In this document: piece after piece, positions 29,053 to 37,723 of the stretch
How positions within the stretch are numbered: the first letter of the stretch is position 1
Layout of the letters: each line of letters opens with the position of its first letter
From: Streptacidiphilus albus JL83
Lineage (GTDB): Bacteria > Actinomycetota > Actinomycetes > Streptomycetales > Streptomycetaceae
Reading direction: 5' to 3'
Assembly: GCF_000744705.1 (NCBI RefSeq)
Contig: NZ_JQML01000001.1
Location: 3,730,017-3,794,016 of the forward strand
Length of the DNA: 64,000 bases
Made by a program: the position numbers and the translations under genes
Notes under the pieces: model-generated
Database searches by the model: none
Told to the model about the DNA's origin: nothing
What the model saw: the letters and a program-made list of their open reading frames with translations, nothing else

Positions 29053-30290
29053 GACCGCGACCCCAGGGTCGGCTGCGCCTGGACGAGCACCGGCAGCCCG
29101 GCCGGTTCGCCGGGTGGGCACGCTCCCACCGGGCGCAGCCGCATCCGGCGGTACATCAGCACCCGCATGTTGCGGGCGAACCGGCCCGGCTCCGAGGAGA
29201 TCCTCGCGGCGACCCGCTCCAGGTCCTCGCGCCGGCAGGCGCGGACGCTGCGTTCGAGCTGCTTCAGCAGCGGGCGGTCGGGGTCGAGGCGCGGCGCGAC
29301 CGTGCCCAGCTCGCCCATCACCGAAGCCGGGTCGGTGTCGCTCGCCGAGTATCCGGCCAGCAGGATGGACGCGCCGGTGGCGGCCCCGTAGAGCGTGGTC
29401 GAGCCGTGGTCGCCGATGATGTGGTCGGCGGCCACCAGTACCCCGCGCCAGTCCGCGTGCTGGCTCACCACCGCGAGCCCGGCCCGGCGCAGCGCGGAGA
29501 GCCAGGAGTTGACCTGCCACTCGCCGTGCGCGCTCCACGCGTTGGGGTGCAGCAGCAGCGCCACCCGGTACTCCCGGACCGGGAGTTCGGCCAGCAGCCG
29601 GCCCAGCAGCGCCGAGGACTGAGCCAGCAGCGAGTGCGGTCCCCAGGTGGACGACACCACCACCACGCGCTGGTTCGACTGCGCCCCCAGCGCCGCGCGG
29701 TAGAGCGCGCGCTCCGGCAGGCTCTGCCGGATGCGGTCGTAGCAGGGGTCGCCGACGACCGCCGCCACCGGCACCGCCTCCGGGCAGTCCCGGCCGAGGC
29801 GGACCAGGTCCTCCCGGTGCGAGAGCACGAGCGCGGCGGGGACCAGCGCACCGTCGCGTACCAGCCACTGCCGCCCCAGGCCGTAGGTGCCGCGCCGGTG
29901 CGCGGCCCCGGAGGGGCGTCCCTCGCTGACGAACTTGTTGTAGCCGGCCCCGTGCGGCAGCACCACCACCGGCGCGTGCAGTTGGTGGATCCCCCCGTAG
30001 GAGGCGGCGAGGGCCAGGTCGAAGCGGGTCTCCACGGCCTGCTCCCAGGGCAGCACCACGGCCCTGAGCCCGGCCAGGAAGGCCGGGACCCCGTTGCTGA
30101 ACACGTCCGGGGCCATCGTGAAGATCACCTGCACCCGCAGGTCGTCCGCGAGCAGGTCCACCACGTCGAGCAGCCGCTGACCCGTGGTCACCGTGTGCAC
30201 CACGACCAGGACCGTGCGCTTCCCCTGCCAGGTCGCCCAGCGCTGAGCGTCCAGCCGAACCGGAACCTGCCGCCAACTCACATCAAGCAT
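29049..30290 (-). CDS. GT-B-like / CDP-glycerol glycerophosphotransferase-like protein
   Basis: 413 residues from ATG 30290, with AGGGAG five bases upstream; an earlier in-frame start would add a basic tail. The sequence looks like a GT-B glycosyl- or glycerophosphotransferase: VLVVVHTVTTGQRLLDVVDL near the N-terminus, VVLPHGAGYNKF, VVGDPCYDRI, VVVVSSTWGPHSLL, LLLHPNAWSAHGEW, and IIGDHGSTTLYGAATGASIL late in the protein, which is where teichoic-acid polymerase-type enzymes bind the nucleotide donor. No membrane segment is visible. The substrate is unknown. It is first in a two-gene unit and divergent from the SARP gene; the shared upstream region carries 11-bp-spaced repeats. Confidence 0.72.
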   Translation of the reverse strand: MLDVSWRQVPVRLDAQRWATWQGKRTVLVVVHTVTTGQRLLDVVDLLADDLRVQVIFTMAPDVFSNGVPAFLAGLRAVVLPWEQAVETRFDLALAASYGGIHQLHAPVVVLPHGAGYNKFVSEGRPSGAAHRRGTYGLGRQWLVRDGALVPAALVLSHREDLVRLGRDCPEAVPVAAVVGDPCYDRIRQSLPERALYRAALGAQSNQRVVVVSSTWGPHSLLAQSSALLGRLLAELPVREYRVALLLHPNAWSAHGEWQVNSWLSALRRAGLAVVSQHADWRGVLVAADHIIGDHGSTTLYGAATGASILLAGYSASDTDPASVMGELGTVAPRLDPDRPLLKQLERSVRACRREDLERVAARISSEPGRFARNMRVLMYRRMRLRPVGACPPGEPAGLPVLVQAQPTLGSRS

Positions 30291-30376
30291 GCGACTCCCT
30301 CGCCCCCGTTGCCCTGCCGAGCCGCGACCGGTACGCGGCCGTCGTCGAGGGCTTGCCCGGCCCCTTGGACGTTCGG

Positions 30377-30405
30377 CTTGCAAGCCGCTTGCAAAAGACT
30401 TGTCG
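30377..30405 (+). promoter_or_regulatory. Three 7-mers at 11-bp period; also a Nur-box-like pair
   Basis: CTTGCAA (30377), CTTGCAA (30388) and CTTGTCG (30399) recur at exactly 11 bp in the divergent promoter region of the SARP gene. SARP activators bind heptameric direct repeats with this period. The first two also read TTGCAA-N5-TTGCAA, which equals the published nickel-regulator Nur box. The third in-phase copy favours the SARP reading. Confidence 0.55.
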
Positions 30406-30544
30406 AAGCCGTAAAGCCACGTGCCCTGTTGCTTACGATCGGAACATGTCAATATCGACCCGCAATGCTCGAATGCGAATCAGAGTGATCAAAAGCTCGT
30501 GATCAAAACACCATAGAGTCGACCGGCGCGGAGGGAAGTCGCTG

Positions 30545-33500
30545 GTGGAATTCCGGTTACTCGGGTCCATGGAGCTGATTGTCGAAGGTCGGCAGGTCAA
30601 GCTCGGTTCGCCCAAGGAGCGCACCCTGCTCGCCATCCTGCTGTGCGCCGCGCGCGCCCCCGTTCCGATGGACACCCTGCTCGACCGGCTCTGGGACGGC
30701 GATCCCCCGCCGAGCGGGTCGGTGACGGTCCAGAGCTACCTCTCGCGGCTGCGCCACCGGCTCCGCGCCGAGGTCGGCGACCTGGTCCGGCTCAACTCCT
30801 CCACCCGCGCCTACCGGCTGGAGGTCGACGCGGACACCGTGGACCTACTGAGATTCCGCCACCTGCACAGCCAGGCGCGGGAGCTGGCCCGCTCCGGCGA
30901 GGCCGAGCGGGCGGTGGACCGGCTCCGCGAGGCCGAGTCACTGTGGCGGGGCGAGGCCCTGTCGGACTTCGGCAACGCCTGGGCGGCGACCCTGCGCCAC
31001 CGACTGGCGGAGGAGCGCCGCGCGGCCCAGGAACAGCGCGTGCACCTGGAGCTGGGGCTCGGCCGGCACAGTGAGCTCGTGGGCGAACTGGTCGAGCTGG
31101 TGGCACGTCAGCCGATAGCCGAGCCGGTGGTGCTGGACCTGATGCTGGCCCTGTTCCGCAGCGGCCGGCAGGGCGACTCGCTGGCCGTCTACCGACAGGC
31201 CCGCACCCGGCTCCGCGACGAACTCGGCCTCGCCCCCGGCCCCGCCCTCGACCAACTGCACCAACGCGTCCTGCAGAGCGACCCGACCCTCCACGCCCCG
31301 ACCCCGACCCCGGAACCGGCCGCGGCCCTGGATCCGACTGCGCAGCCGGCCGTTCCCCGCCATGGCCCGGACAACCTCCCCCGCGACATCCCGGACTTCA
31401 CCGGCCGCAAGGGTGAGTTGGCGATCCTGCTCTCCGCCGCTGCGCCCAGCTCCGCACTGCCACTGATCGTCATACACGGCATGCCCGGCTGCGGGAAGAC
31501 AGCCCTCGCTGTCCACGCCGCCCACCAGCTCCGGGCCAGCTACCCGGACGGCGTCCTCTACGTCGACCTCCATCGCCACGGGCGAGAAGCAGCAGCCGAA
31601 CCGGCTGACACCCTGACCACACTGCTGACCCTGGTCGGCACTCCGGCGGGCTCCATGCCCGGGGACCAGGACGGCCGCTCGTCACTCTGGCGCGAACAGA
31701 TGTCGCACCGCCGCGCCCTGCTGGTGCTCGACGACGTCCAGGATGCCGCGCAGGTGCGCCCGTTGCTGCCCGGGAACTCCGGCTGCTGTGTCATCGTCAC
31801 CAGCCGCCACTGGCTGGCCGAGTTGGAGGGCTCCCGGCTGATCCCCCTCGACGTCCTGTCGGAGACCGAGGCGGTGGAACTGTTCACCCGCATCGTCGGG
31901 CGCTCCCGCTCCAAAGACGTCACAGGGGTCCGCCACGTGGTACACCTCTGCGGCAGGCTGGCTCTCGCCATCCAGTTGACCGCCAACCGCTTCCGGCATC
32001 GGACTGCCTGGGACGTGAGCGATCTCGCCGACCAGCTCCGCCAGCTGTCCGCTCAACCGGGAGGGCACGGGACCCTCAAGACGATCAACAGCTCATTCGA
32101 CCTCTGCTACAAGGAGTTGGGGGCGGCGGAACGCCGACTGCTGCGTCTCCTGACCCTCCACCCCGGTCCTGATCTCACCCTGCGGACGGCCACCGCGCTG
32201 GATGGAAGGGGCTTCGCAAGCGTTCGCCGCAGCCTCGACGAGCTACTTGACGGACATATGCTCGAAGAGTCGATGAAGGACCGGTACTTCTTCCACGACC
32301 TGGTGCGGAGTTTCATGCACCAGGCAGCCCTGCGCGAGGAGACCGCAGTCGCCCTGCGCTCATCTCTGTCCAGGCTGCTCGACTACTATCTCGGCGTCGC
32401 AGACGCAGCTGACCGACTGGCCCATCCAGGCCGCCGACGTCTGAAGATCCCAGTGTCGGGGCAGAGCGAGTTGTTCGCCAGGTTCTCCGGGGCAGACGAG
32501 GCAGAGGCATGGCTGGACGTCGAGAGGTCAAATCTCCTGGCTGTCGCCCAGGCTGCCGTAGACAATTCCCACGAGCACGCCCGCTTCTTTCCCCATGTCC
32601 TCGCGAAGTCCCTGTACAACTGGGGAACCTGGCAGATTGCCGACAGTCTCCACGAAGCGGCGTACGACGCCTGGGGCGATCGGGGGGACCCAGTCGCGCG
32701 AGCCCAGATACTGGTGGACCGGGCTTCCGCACTGTGGTCGCTGGGCTCCCATGCCGAAGCGCTTCACCATGGAACGAAGGCCCTCGACCTCAGCCGCTCC
32801 CAGGCGGACCAGGCGGGGCAGGCCCAAGCCCTGTTCCAGGTTGCCCGGGTGAAGCTGATTTCCGACCATCCTCAGGAGGCGCTCCGCGACCTCGACGAGG
32901 CATTGGCCCTGCACAGGCAGTTGGGCAACGCTCGGGGTGAGGCCGAGGTCAGCAATCTCATGGGAATCGCCCTGGGGCAATCCGGGAGATTCCACGAATC
33001 CCTTGCCCGCTTCCAGTCGATGTACCGACTGGAGCAAAGCATTGGAGATAAGCACGGGCAGGCCTGGGCTCTCAATAACATCGGAAGGACGTACACCCAG
33101 CTCGAGCGCCACGAGGCGGCCCTGAAATGTTATGAGGAATCTCTTTCATTGGTGCGGCGAATAGGCGGGAGACAGGAGCTCGGGAATCTCTACGAGAATC
33201 TGGGAAACTCTCTCCGGGAAACAGGCGACCATACTCAGGCATTGGCGTACCTCAACCGGGCGGTCGAGACGTTTCGAGACCTCCGGGACCCTCGCTCGGA
33301 AAGCGACTCGCTCATCAGCATGGGTCTCACCTTCCAAGGCCTGCAAAGGTACGAAGACGCTCGTACGACGTTCGCGTTGGCCGAGCAGATATCTACACGG
33401 ACCAATAATCATCACAGCCGACAGAAGGCACTGCTCGGCATCGCTTCGACCCACCGCGCCGCCGGAGACCACTTGGCCGCACTGGCCGCAGACCGCGCGG

Positions 33501-33703
33501 CCCTGGAGTTGGCCCGGCAACTGGGCACCGCACTTGAGGGGGCACAGGCCATCGAGGGACTTGCCGACACGGTCCTGAAGCTGCACGACATCGACACAGC
33601 CACCACTTTCTACACGAGAGCCCTCGGCCTGTTCGACAGGATGGGCGTGCCACATGCCGGCCTCTTGCGGAGCCGCCTCGAACAGCTGCGCGCCACTGGC
33701 TAG
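30545..33703 (+). CDS. AfsR/SARP-family regulator with NB-ARC and TPR domains
   Basis: 1052 residues from GTG 30545 (GGAGGGAAG upstream). The N-terminal winged helix (about 1-95: MEFRLLGSMELIVEGRQVKL, then VTVQSYLSRLRHRLRAEVGD) and bacterial transcriptional activator domain (about 100-245, ending YRQARTRLRDELGLAPGPAL) define a SARP. An NB-ARC ATPase follows at about 280-560 (Walker A IHGMPGCGKTALAVHAAHQL; Walker B ALLVLDDVQDAAQV), then a long C-terminal TPR array from about 720 (ALNNIGRTYTQLERHEAALK, NLYENLGNSLRETGDHTQAL). This is the AfsR layout, usually a phosphorylation- or signal-gated activator of secondary metabolism or secreted functions. No biosynthetic cluster is adjacent, so the target may be the divergent glycosyltransferase-like operon or distant genes. 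Confidence 0.9.
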   Translation: MEFRLLGSMELIVEGRQVKLGSPKERTLLAILLCAARAPVPMDTLLDRLWDGDPPPSGSVTVQSYLSRLRHRLRAEVGDLVRLNSSTRAYRLEVDADTVDLLRFRHLHSQARELARSGEAERAVDRLREAESLWRGEALSDFGNAWAATLRHRLAEERRAAQEQRVHLELGLGRHSELVGELVELVARQPIAEPVVLDLMLALFRSGRQGDSLAVYRQARTRLRDELGLAPGPALDQLHQRVLQSDPTLHAPTPTPEPAAALDPTAQPAVPRHGPDNLPRDIPDFTGRKGELAILLSAAAPSSALPLIVIHGMPGCGKTALAVHAAHQLRASYPDGVLYVDLHRHGREAAAEPADTLTTLLTLVGTPAGSMPGDQDGRSSLWREQMSHRRALLVLDDVQDAAQVRPLLPGNSGCCVIVTSRHWLAELEGSRLIPLDVLSETEAVELFTRIVGRSRSKDVTGVRHVVHLCGRLALAIQLTANRFRHRTAWDVSDLADQLRQLSAQPGGHGTLKTINSSFDLCYKELGAAERRLLRLLTLHPGPDLTLRTATALDGRGFASVRRSLDELLDGHMLEESMKDRYFFHDLVRSFMHQAALREETAVALRSSLSRLLDYYLGVADAADRLAHPGRRRLKIPVSGQSELFARFSGADEAEAWLDVERSNLLAVAQAAVDNSHEHARFFPHVLAKSLYNWGTWQIADSLHEAAYDAWGDRGDPVARAQILVDRASALWSLGSHAEALHHGTKALDLSRSQADQAGQAQALFQVARVKLISDHPQEALRDLDEALALHRQLGNARGEAEVSNLMGIALGQSGRFHESLARFQSMYRLEQSIGDKHGQAWALNNIGRTYTQLERHEAALKCYEESLSLVRRIGGRQELGNLYENLGNSLRETGDHTQALAYLNRAVETFRDLRDPRSESDSLISMGLTFQGLQRYEDARTTFALAEQISTRTNNHHSRQKALLGIASTHRAAGDHLAALAADRAALELARQLGTALEGAQAIEGLADTVLKLHDIDTATTFYTRALGLFDRMGVPHAGLLRSRLEQLRATG

Positions 33704-34143
33704 TGCTGTGGTGACACGGATTCACCGGGAGATCCGGGAGCTGAGGACAGTCACCGGGAACCCCTTCATATGGACTACCAGATCGGGACGGCGACCGAAA
33801 ACAGTGCCGCCCCGACTCGGCTATGCGGTCAGAGCAACAGAGAACACAGGGAGGATCCCCACATGTAGCCGCAGGTCAAGAGAATGGAGGCTATCTGATG
33901 CACTGGCCGTACTCCCTATTGTTTCGGGCACCGAAATCGGCGCCAGCACCTATGCGCTACAAACAGTCTATCCTCTCGGTGATCGAATGCAGAAACGGCT
34001 GCGGAGAACGGCCGCGACGCTCTAGAATGACGGTGGCGACCTTCGGCAGTATCTCACGCAACAGAAAAAGGCGAACTCGGGGATTACCGAGTTCGCCGAG
34101 GTCTGAAACTGGCTATAGAGGCTTCACTTTCTCCCCCAGGTAT
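33704..34143. other. Intergenic region after SARP gene
   Basis: About 440 bp between convergent genes, less GC-rich than its flanks. Besides the terminator at 34070-34097 I see no gene or RNA. Short frames here have no ribosome sites. Confidence 0.5.
34070..34097 (-). terminator. Intrinsic terminator of the toxin-antitoxin operon
   Basis: Perfect 11-bp stem (GGCGAACTCGG and complement, 6-nt loop). On the minus strand it is followed at once by a T-tract (plus-strand AAAAA at 34065-34069). It lies about 50 bp downstream of the toxin stop. Confidence 0.8.
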
Positions 34144-34539
34144 TCAGTGACTGGAATAGTTCAGCGTCAAGATTGCCACAACCGGGTGCGGATCCCCCTC
34201 ATTGGACGTCCGGTAGTCATGGCAGTACTGGTAGTCGGCGCGAGCCGCACCGGTCAACTCATAGTGGTGCGTTCTTGACCAGCCGTCAGCCAGGGGCTTG
34301 CCCGCCTTACCGCGGAGGATCGTGATGCTCGCCACGGGACTAGGCTTTCCTGGCGTCTGGGAAATATGGTCCCAAAATTGCTGTGCCTGCTGGATCCCCA
34401 CCCTCGATGCCAGTTCAGCATAATGGTGCTTGAACTGCCGATGAATGAGGATGCGAAAGGCAGGGATCTCTTCGGGGCGCCCACCGGGCCGCCTGGCCGG
34501 CTCATAGGGCTGGTATGCGCTGTGCGGCGTCAAGGTCAC
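34144..34539 (-). CDS. Putative type II toxin, downstream gene of TA pair
   Basis: 131 residues. The N-terminus is Pro/Arg-rich. The core has FRILIHRQFKHHYAELASRV, then SITILRGKAGKPLADGWSRT, YELTGAARADYQYCHDY and a final hydrophobic strand VVAILTLNYSSH. A helix pair followed by a strand-rich basic domain suggests the RelE/ParE/HigB fold (mRNA interferase or gyrase poison), but I cannot assign a named family. Its ATG overlaps the antitoxin stop by four bases, so it is translationally coupled in the usual antitoxin-first order. The operon has its own palindromic operator and intrinsic terminator. Confidence 0.65.
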   Translation of the reverse strand: MTLTPHSAYQPYEPARRPGGRPEEIPAFRILIHRQFKHHYAELASRVGIQQAQQFWDHISQTPGKPSPVASITILRGKAGKPLADGWSRTHHYELTGAARADYQYCHDYRTSNEGDPHPVVAILTLNYSSH

Positions 34540-35018
34540 ACCTCTGGCGAGACCGAAGGCGGGTCGATCTCAACCAGGTCAAGTGCAATACCCCTGGTCA
34601 GAAGTACGCTCCGACGCAGCGGATCCTCAAGCTGGCGGGCCGTGGCCTTCCAGGCATGCAGGCACTGCTCGAGGACCGCGAGGTCATTATCACTGTCCGC
34701 AGCGATAATGGCGTCGTTCAGCTCGTCTGCAAATTCACGCAGATCTTCACAGTCGAAGACTCGCAGCCAGGCCAGATCACCGAGACTCTGAACGGTCGGC
34801 TTGAAGTCAGGCCGTGACAGGTAGCGTTCCAGCCGGGTGCTCACCGAGGACCATTTACGCAGCTCGAGAAGCAGTTGCAAGTGGCTCTCGGGAACCATGA
34901 CCAGGCTGGTTCCATCCTTGTCCCGCAGACGTGCCATACCGCTACGCGCCGCCTCAAGAAACTCGGTGCGACGTTGGGCCAGATCAGTCGACTGGAAGAT
35001 CACATCGCCGCTGCTCAC
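34536..35018 (-). CDS. Phd/YefM-like antitoxin, upstream gene of TA pair
   Basis: 160 residues from GTG 35018, preceded by GAGGAGG. The N-terminal 60 residues look like a prevent-host-death antitoxin domain (IFQSTDLAQRRTEFLEAARS, ARLRDKDGTSLVMVPESHL): beta-hairpin DNA-binding dimers that also carry the toxin-binding tail. The remaining 100 residues are helical and acidic (EFADELNDAIIAADSDNDLA), longer than classical Phd. The gene overlaps the toxin gene (ATGA). A perfect inverted repeat sits directly upstream and is the likely site for autorepression by the complex. Confidence 0.7.
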   Translation of the reverse strand: MSSGDVIFQSTDLAQRRTEFLEAARSGMARLRDKDGTSLVMVPESHLQLLLELRKWSSVSTRLERYLSRPDFKPTVQSLGDLAWLRVFDCEDLREFADELNDAIIAADSDNDLAVLEQCLHAWKATARQLEDPLRRSVLLTRGIALDLVEIDPPSVSPEV

Positions 35019-35041
35019 GTCGCCTCCTCTCTCGTTGTATG

Positions 35042-35067
35042 ATCAGGATCCTATGCAGGATCCTGAT
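35042..35067 (-). promoter_or_regulatory. Palindromic operator of the toxin-antitoxin operon
   Basis: Perfect 11-bp inverted repeat (ATCAGGATCCT, spacer ATGC, complement), 24 bp upstream of the antitoxin start. A TTGACA hexamer on the minus strand at 35073-35068 abuts it, so a bound repressor would cover the promoter. The same palindrome lies upstream of the divergent gene at 35139. Confidence 0.7.
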
Positions 35068-35138
35068 TGTCAAGTGGCGAGCAGAGGGCTCGCCATGGTC
35101 CGATTGGGGCCGACGAGCCGTGTCCGGAAGGGGTCACC

Positions 35139-36452
35139 TTGGAAGAAGACGCTGGTAGACCGTTTGATGCCGGGGTGATCCTCATGCGGGAGGCCCCCGG
35201 GTCGTCCCCGACGACCTGGAGCACGGTCAGCCTTGTGCGCTACGCGCGGGTGTCGCTTCTGACGCCGCCGTCCGAGCGGGCGGAGCCGGCAGGCACTCGC
35301 GCGCGCTTAGTGGAGTGTGTAGCCACGCTTTCGGAGCGAGGACTGGACGGCCATGGATTTCTCCGCTACGGCCTCGGCGTTCGGCTGTCCGAGTTCATTG
35401 CCGCGTTGACGACTCTCCCCCGCCTGCTCGAGATTATTGCGACCCTGGCCGGCACGGAGGCCATTGCCGCACCGCACGAGGCGTCCTTGGTCGAAGCCAA
35501 GGATCTGCCGCGCGAAATTCATGAGTGGTCCGAGCTGTGTCCGATAGGAAGGTTCGAGGGCCACGGGAAGGACTTCCTTGAGAAGATGATGGAAGCAACG
35601 CATGAATGGGCAGCTCGGGTCGGTTCCTGGATCCGTCTGGCATCGATCGATGACCTGATCGACTGGCGGTGTCCGAGCCAGTCCGAGTTCGACGAGGTCG
35701 ATGAATCGACCCACGGCCTTGACGGTGACATCGAGAAGCAGTACCGGTGGATATCAGATCGTCTTGCTGAGACCTATCTTGCCGATTGGGAACTGGAATC
35801 ACTCCTGTGCGAGTACAGGTGGCTGCACGGCGATGCCCCGTACTCGTTCCGGGATGAAATCACCTCGCTGCGCCGGATCCCACCGGACGCCGTCAACGCG
35901 GAGATCGCCGGCCGCGTTGCACTCAATAAGGCTGATTCCGGCGACAGGGAGACGGCCGAACTGCTGGCAATCCAGGCGCTGCAGCTGCTGAAGGCAGGCC
36001 ACCGGCGTTCCGCCACGGCAACTTTTCGAATCATCGTGAAGCTCTCCCCGGAAGATGCCTCTGCGCGCAACAACCTCGGGTTCTCGCTCATCCCGGATGA
36101 TCCGCGAGCAGCGATGCGCTACCTCTCGGTGGCAGCCAGGATGTCCTACGACCAGCCAGCCATCAACGCGTGCAACAAAATGCTGTGCAGTCTGCTTCTG
36201 CGCTCGCCCAAGGAGGCGCTGGCCATTGCGGAGGCGGTGTGGGAGGGGATCGAGCTGTCGGGGCCCGTTCCGGGTTACCTCTGGCGGAACGAGAACGAGT
36301 CCTGGACGATCAGGATGTTCCCTGACACCCGGGTCCAGATCGCACGGATGGCGATCGAAGCAGCACGCGCCTCCGGCGACGACATTGAATCCTGGCATTC
36401 CAGGCTCAAACAGCTTGAAGCTGACAGCTCAGCCGACGGGCAGGCGTCGTGA
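35139..36452 (+). CDS. Unrecognised protein with TPR-like C-terminal part
   Basis: 437 residues from TTG 35139 (AAGGGG upstream). An earlier TTG at 35067 would sit at the edge of the TA operator, and an ATG at 35184 is also possible. No export signal or membrane segment is seen. The N-terminal half is mixed (SLVRYARVSLLTPPSERAEP, LSEFIAALTTLPRLLEIIAT). The C-terminal half has paired helices typical of TPR (ALQLLKAGHRRSATATFRII, SPEDASARNNLGFSLIPDDP). I do not recognise the family. It is divergent from the TA operon and may be part of the same accessory insertion. Confidence 0.6.
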   Translation: MEEDAGRPFDAGVILMREAPGSSPTTWSTVSLVRYARVSLLTPPSERAEPAGTRARLVECVATLSERGLDGHGFLRYGLGVRLSEFIAALTTLPRLLEIIATLAGTEAIAAPHEASLVEAKDLPREIHEWSELCPIGRFEGHGKDFLEKMMEATHEWAARVGSWIRLASIDDLIDWRCPSQSEFDEVDESTHGLDGDIEKQYRWISDRLAETYLADWELESLLCEYRWLHGDAPYSFRDEITSLRRIPPDAVNAEIAGRVALNKADSGDRETAELLAIQALQLLKAGHRRSATATFRIIVKLSPEDASARNNLGFSLIPDDPRAAMRYLSVAARMSYDQPAINACNKMLCSLLLRSPKEALAIAEAVWEGIELSGPVPGYLWRNENESWTIRMFPDTRVQIARMAIEAARASGDDIESWHSRLKQLEADSSADGQAS

Positions 36453-36585
36453 GTCATGTCGCTGGGCACCACGCCTTACGCGATGCAGTGGGAAAGGGCT
36501 GACCCGAAGCTGGCGCCCCGAACGAAGGCCTGCGGCGCCCGTCACATCCGATCGAGCGGCTGGGGCAACGGCGGGCCGACGCGCG

Positions 36586-36621
36586 CCGGTGCCCCGGCCC
36601 GACTGGGGGCCGGGGCACCGG
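36586..36621. terminator. 15-bp GC hairpin between convergent genes
   Basis: Perfect 15-bp arms (36586-36600 and 36607-36621) with a 6-nt loop, between the stop at 36452 and the convergent stop at 36640. Probably a bidirectional terminator. Confidence 0.75.
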
Positions 36622-36639
36622 GGTAGCGGTGGGGGGCGC

Positions 36640-37587
36640 TCAGGCGGTGCCGGAGGTGCCGTCCCAGTCGCGGGCGGTCGTGCCGGGCTTGGTCCCCGAC
36701 CAGTCACTGGCGGTGGTGCCGGGCTTCATGGTGCCGGTCCGCATCTCCGTGGCCGTCCGCATCTCCGCGCCCTTGGCGGTGGCGGACTCGGGGTCCTCGT
36801 TCTCGAAGTCGATGTGCTCGACCCGGACCTGGTCGCTCACGGTCACGTTCTCGGTGACCTCCTCGACCCGCATCCGGACCCGCTCCACCGGGACGGTCTC
36901 CTTGCTGACCACGGTGCGGTCCGCGTGCAGCACCACGTCCTGGTCGGCCTCGGCGAAGTCCGCGGTGATCCGGGCCGCCTCCGGCGAGCCGGCCACGATC
37001 TGCTCGCGCTCGACCCGGACCTCCTCGTGGGTCACCGGCACGGTCTGGTTGACCTGCTCGGTCGTCACATACTTGTGCAGCCGGGCATGGCCAGTCTCGA
37101 CCCGCTCGGTGGCGACGCGCATCCGCTCCTCGGACCGGGTCAGGTAGCCGTTCTCCGTGCCGCGCATCTCGCGCGCGCGGGTCGGGGCCGAGGCGGTGGC
37201 CGTGGCGGTGGTCGACGCCATGGTCGAGCCCGCGACCGTGGCCGCGCCGAGGCCGCTGGAGCCGTTGCCCGCGGTGCCGCCGAGACCGTAGTGCTGGTAG
37301 AGGGCCAGCTCCTCCTCGGCCGACAGCTGCCGGTTGCCGTCCATCTCGGGAGCGCTGTCGATCATCGCCTTGTCGTAGGCGAGGCGAACGTCGTCCGCGA
37401 CCATGCTCGCGCCGGAGAGCGGGGCGAAGTGGGTCCGGCCGCCCAGCAGACCGCCCTTGACCATGACCCAGTCCTGATGGCTGCTGGTGTGGTCGTGGTA
37501 CACCATGCCGGCCGAGCCGATCTTGTTTCCACCTACGTCGAGGACCTTGTGGCCGACGACCTTGGTGGAGTCGAGCGTGATACCCAT
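36640..37587 (-). CDS. PRC-barrel and DUF2382 (YsnF/AvaK) domain protein
   Basis: 315 residues with a strong ribosome site (GGAGG at six bases). An N-terminal PRC-barrel-like domain covers about 1-90 (DSTKVVGHKVLDVGGNKIGS, HFAPLSGASMVADDVRLAYD). An Ala/Thr-rich linker follows, then a DUF2382 domain at about 165-290 with alternating charged strands (RVETGHARLHKYVTTEQVNQ, TVPVTHEEVRVEREQI, RTVVSKETVPVERVRMRVEE). Proteins of this layout occur as stress- or desiccation-linked cytoplasmic proteins in actinobacteria; the biochemical role is not established. It is monocistronic, with a terminator downstream. Confidence 0.85.
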   Translation of the reverse strand: MGITLDSTKVVGHKVLDVGGNKIGSAGMVYHDHTSSHQDWVMVKGGLLGGRTHFAPLSGASMVADDVRLAYDKAMIDSAPEMDGNRQLSAEEELALYQHYGLGGTAGNGSSGLGAATVAGSTMASTTATATASAPTRAREMRGTENGYLTRSEERMRVATERVETGHARLHKYVTTEQVNQTVPVTHEEVRVEREQIVAGSPEAARITADFAEADQDVVLHADRTVVSKETVPVERVRMRVEEVTENVTVSDQVRVEHIDFENEDPESATAKGAEMRTATEMRTGTMKPGTTASDWSGTKPGTTARDWDGTSGTA

Positions 37588-37723
37588 GACGACCTCCTAC
37601 CAGGTGAGAGACGTGACGCGCTGGACCGAACAGGCCGAGCGAGGGTATTTCGCCACGAATCCACCCTGGGACGATCCCACCGGACGCGCAACCCGGCAGG
37701 GCGCGGGCCGCCTGGGCGCGGGC

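Noticed and set aside
26357-33703. Secondary-metabolite biosynthetic cluster around the SARP gene
   Set aside because: There are no synthases, tailoring enzymes or resistance genes nearby; only regulators and a glycosyltransferase-like gene.
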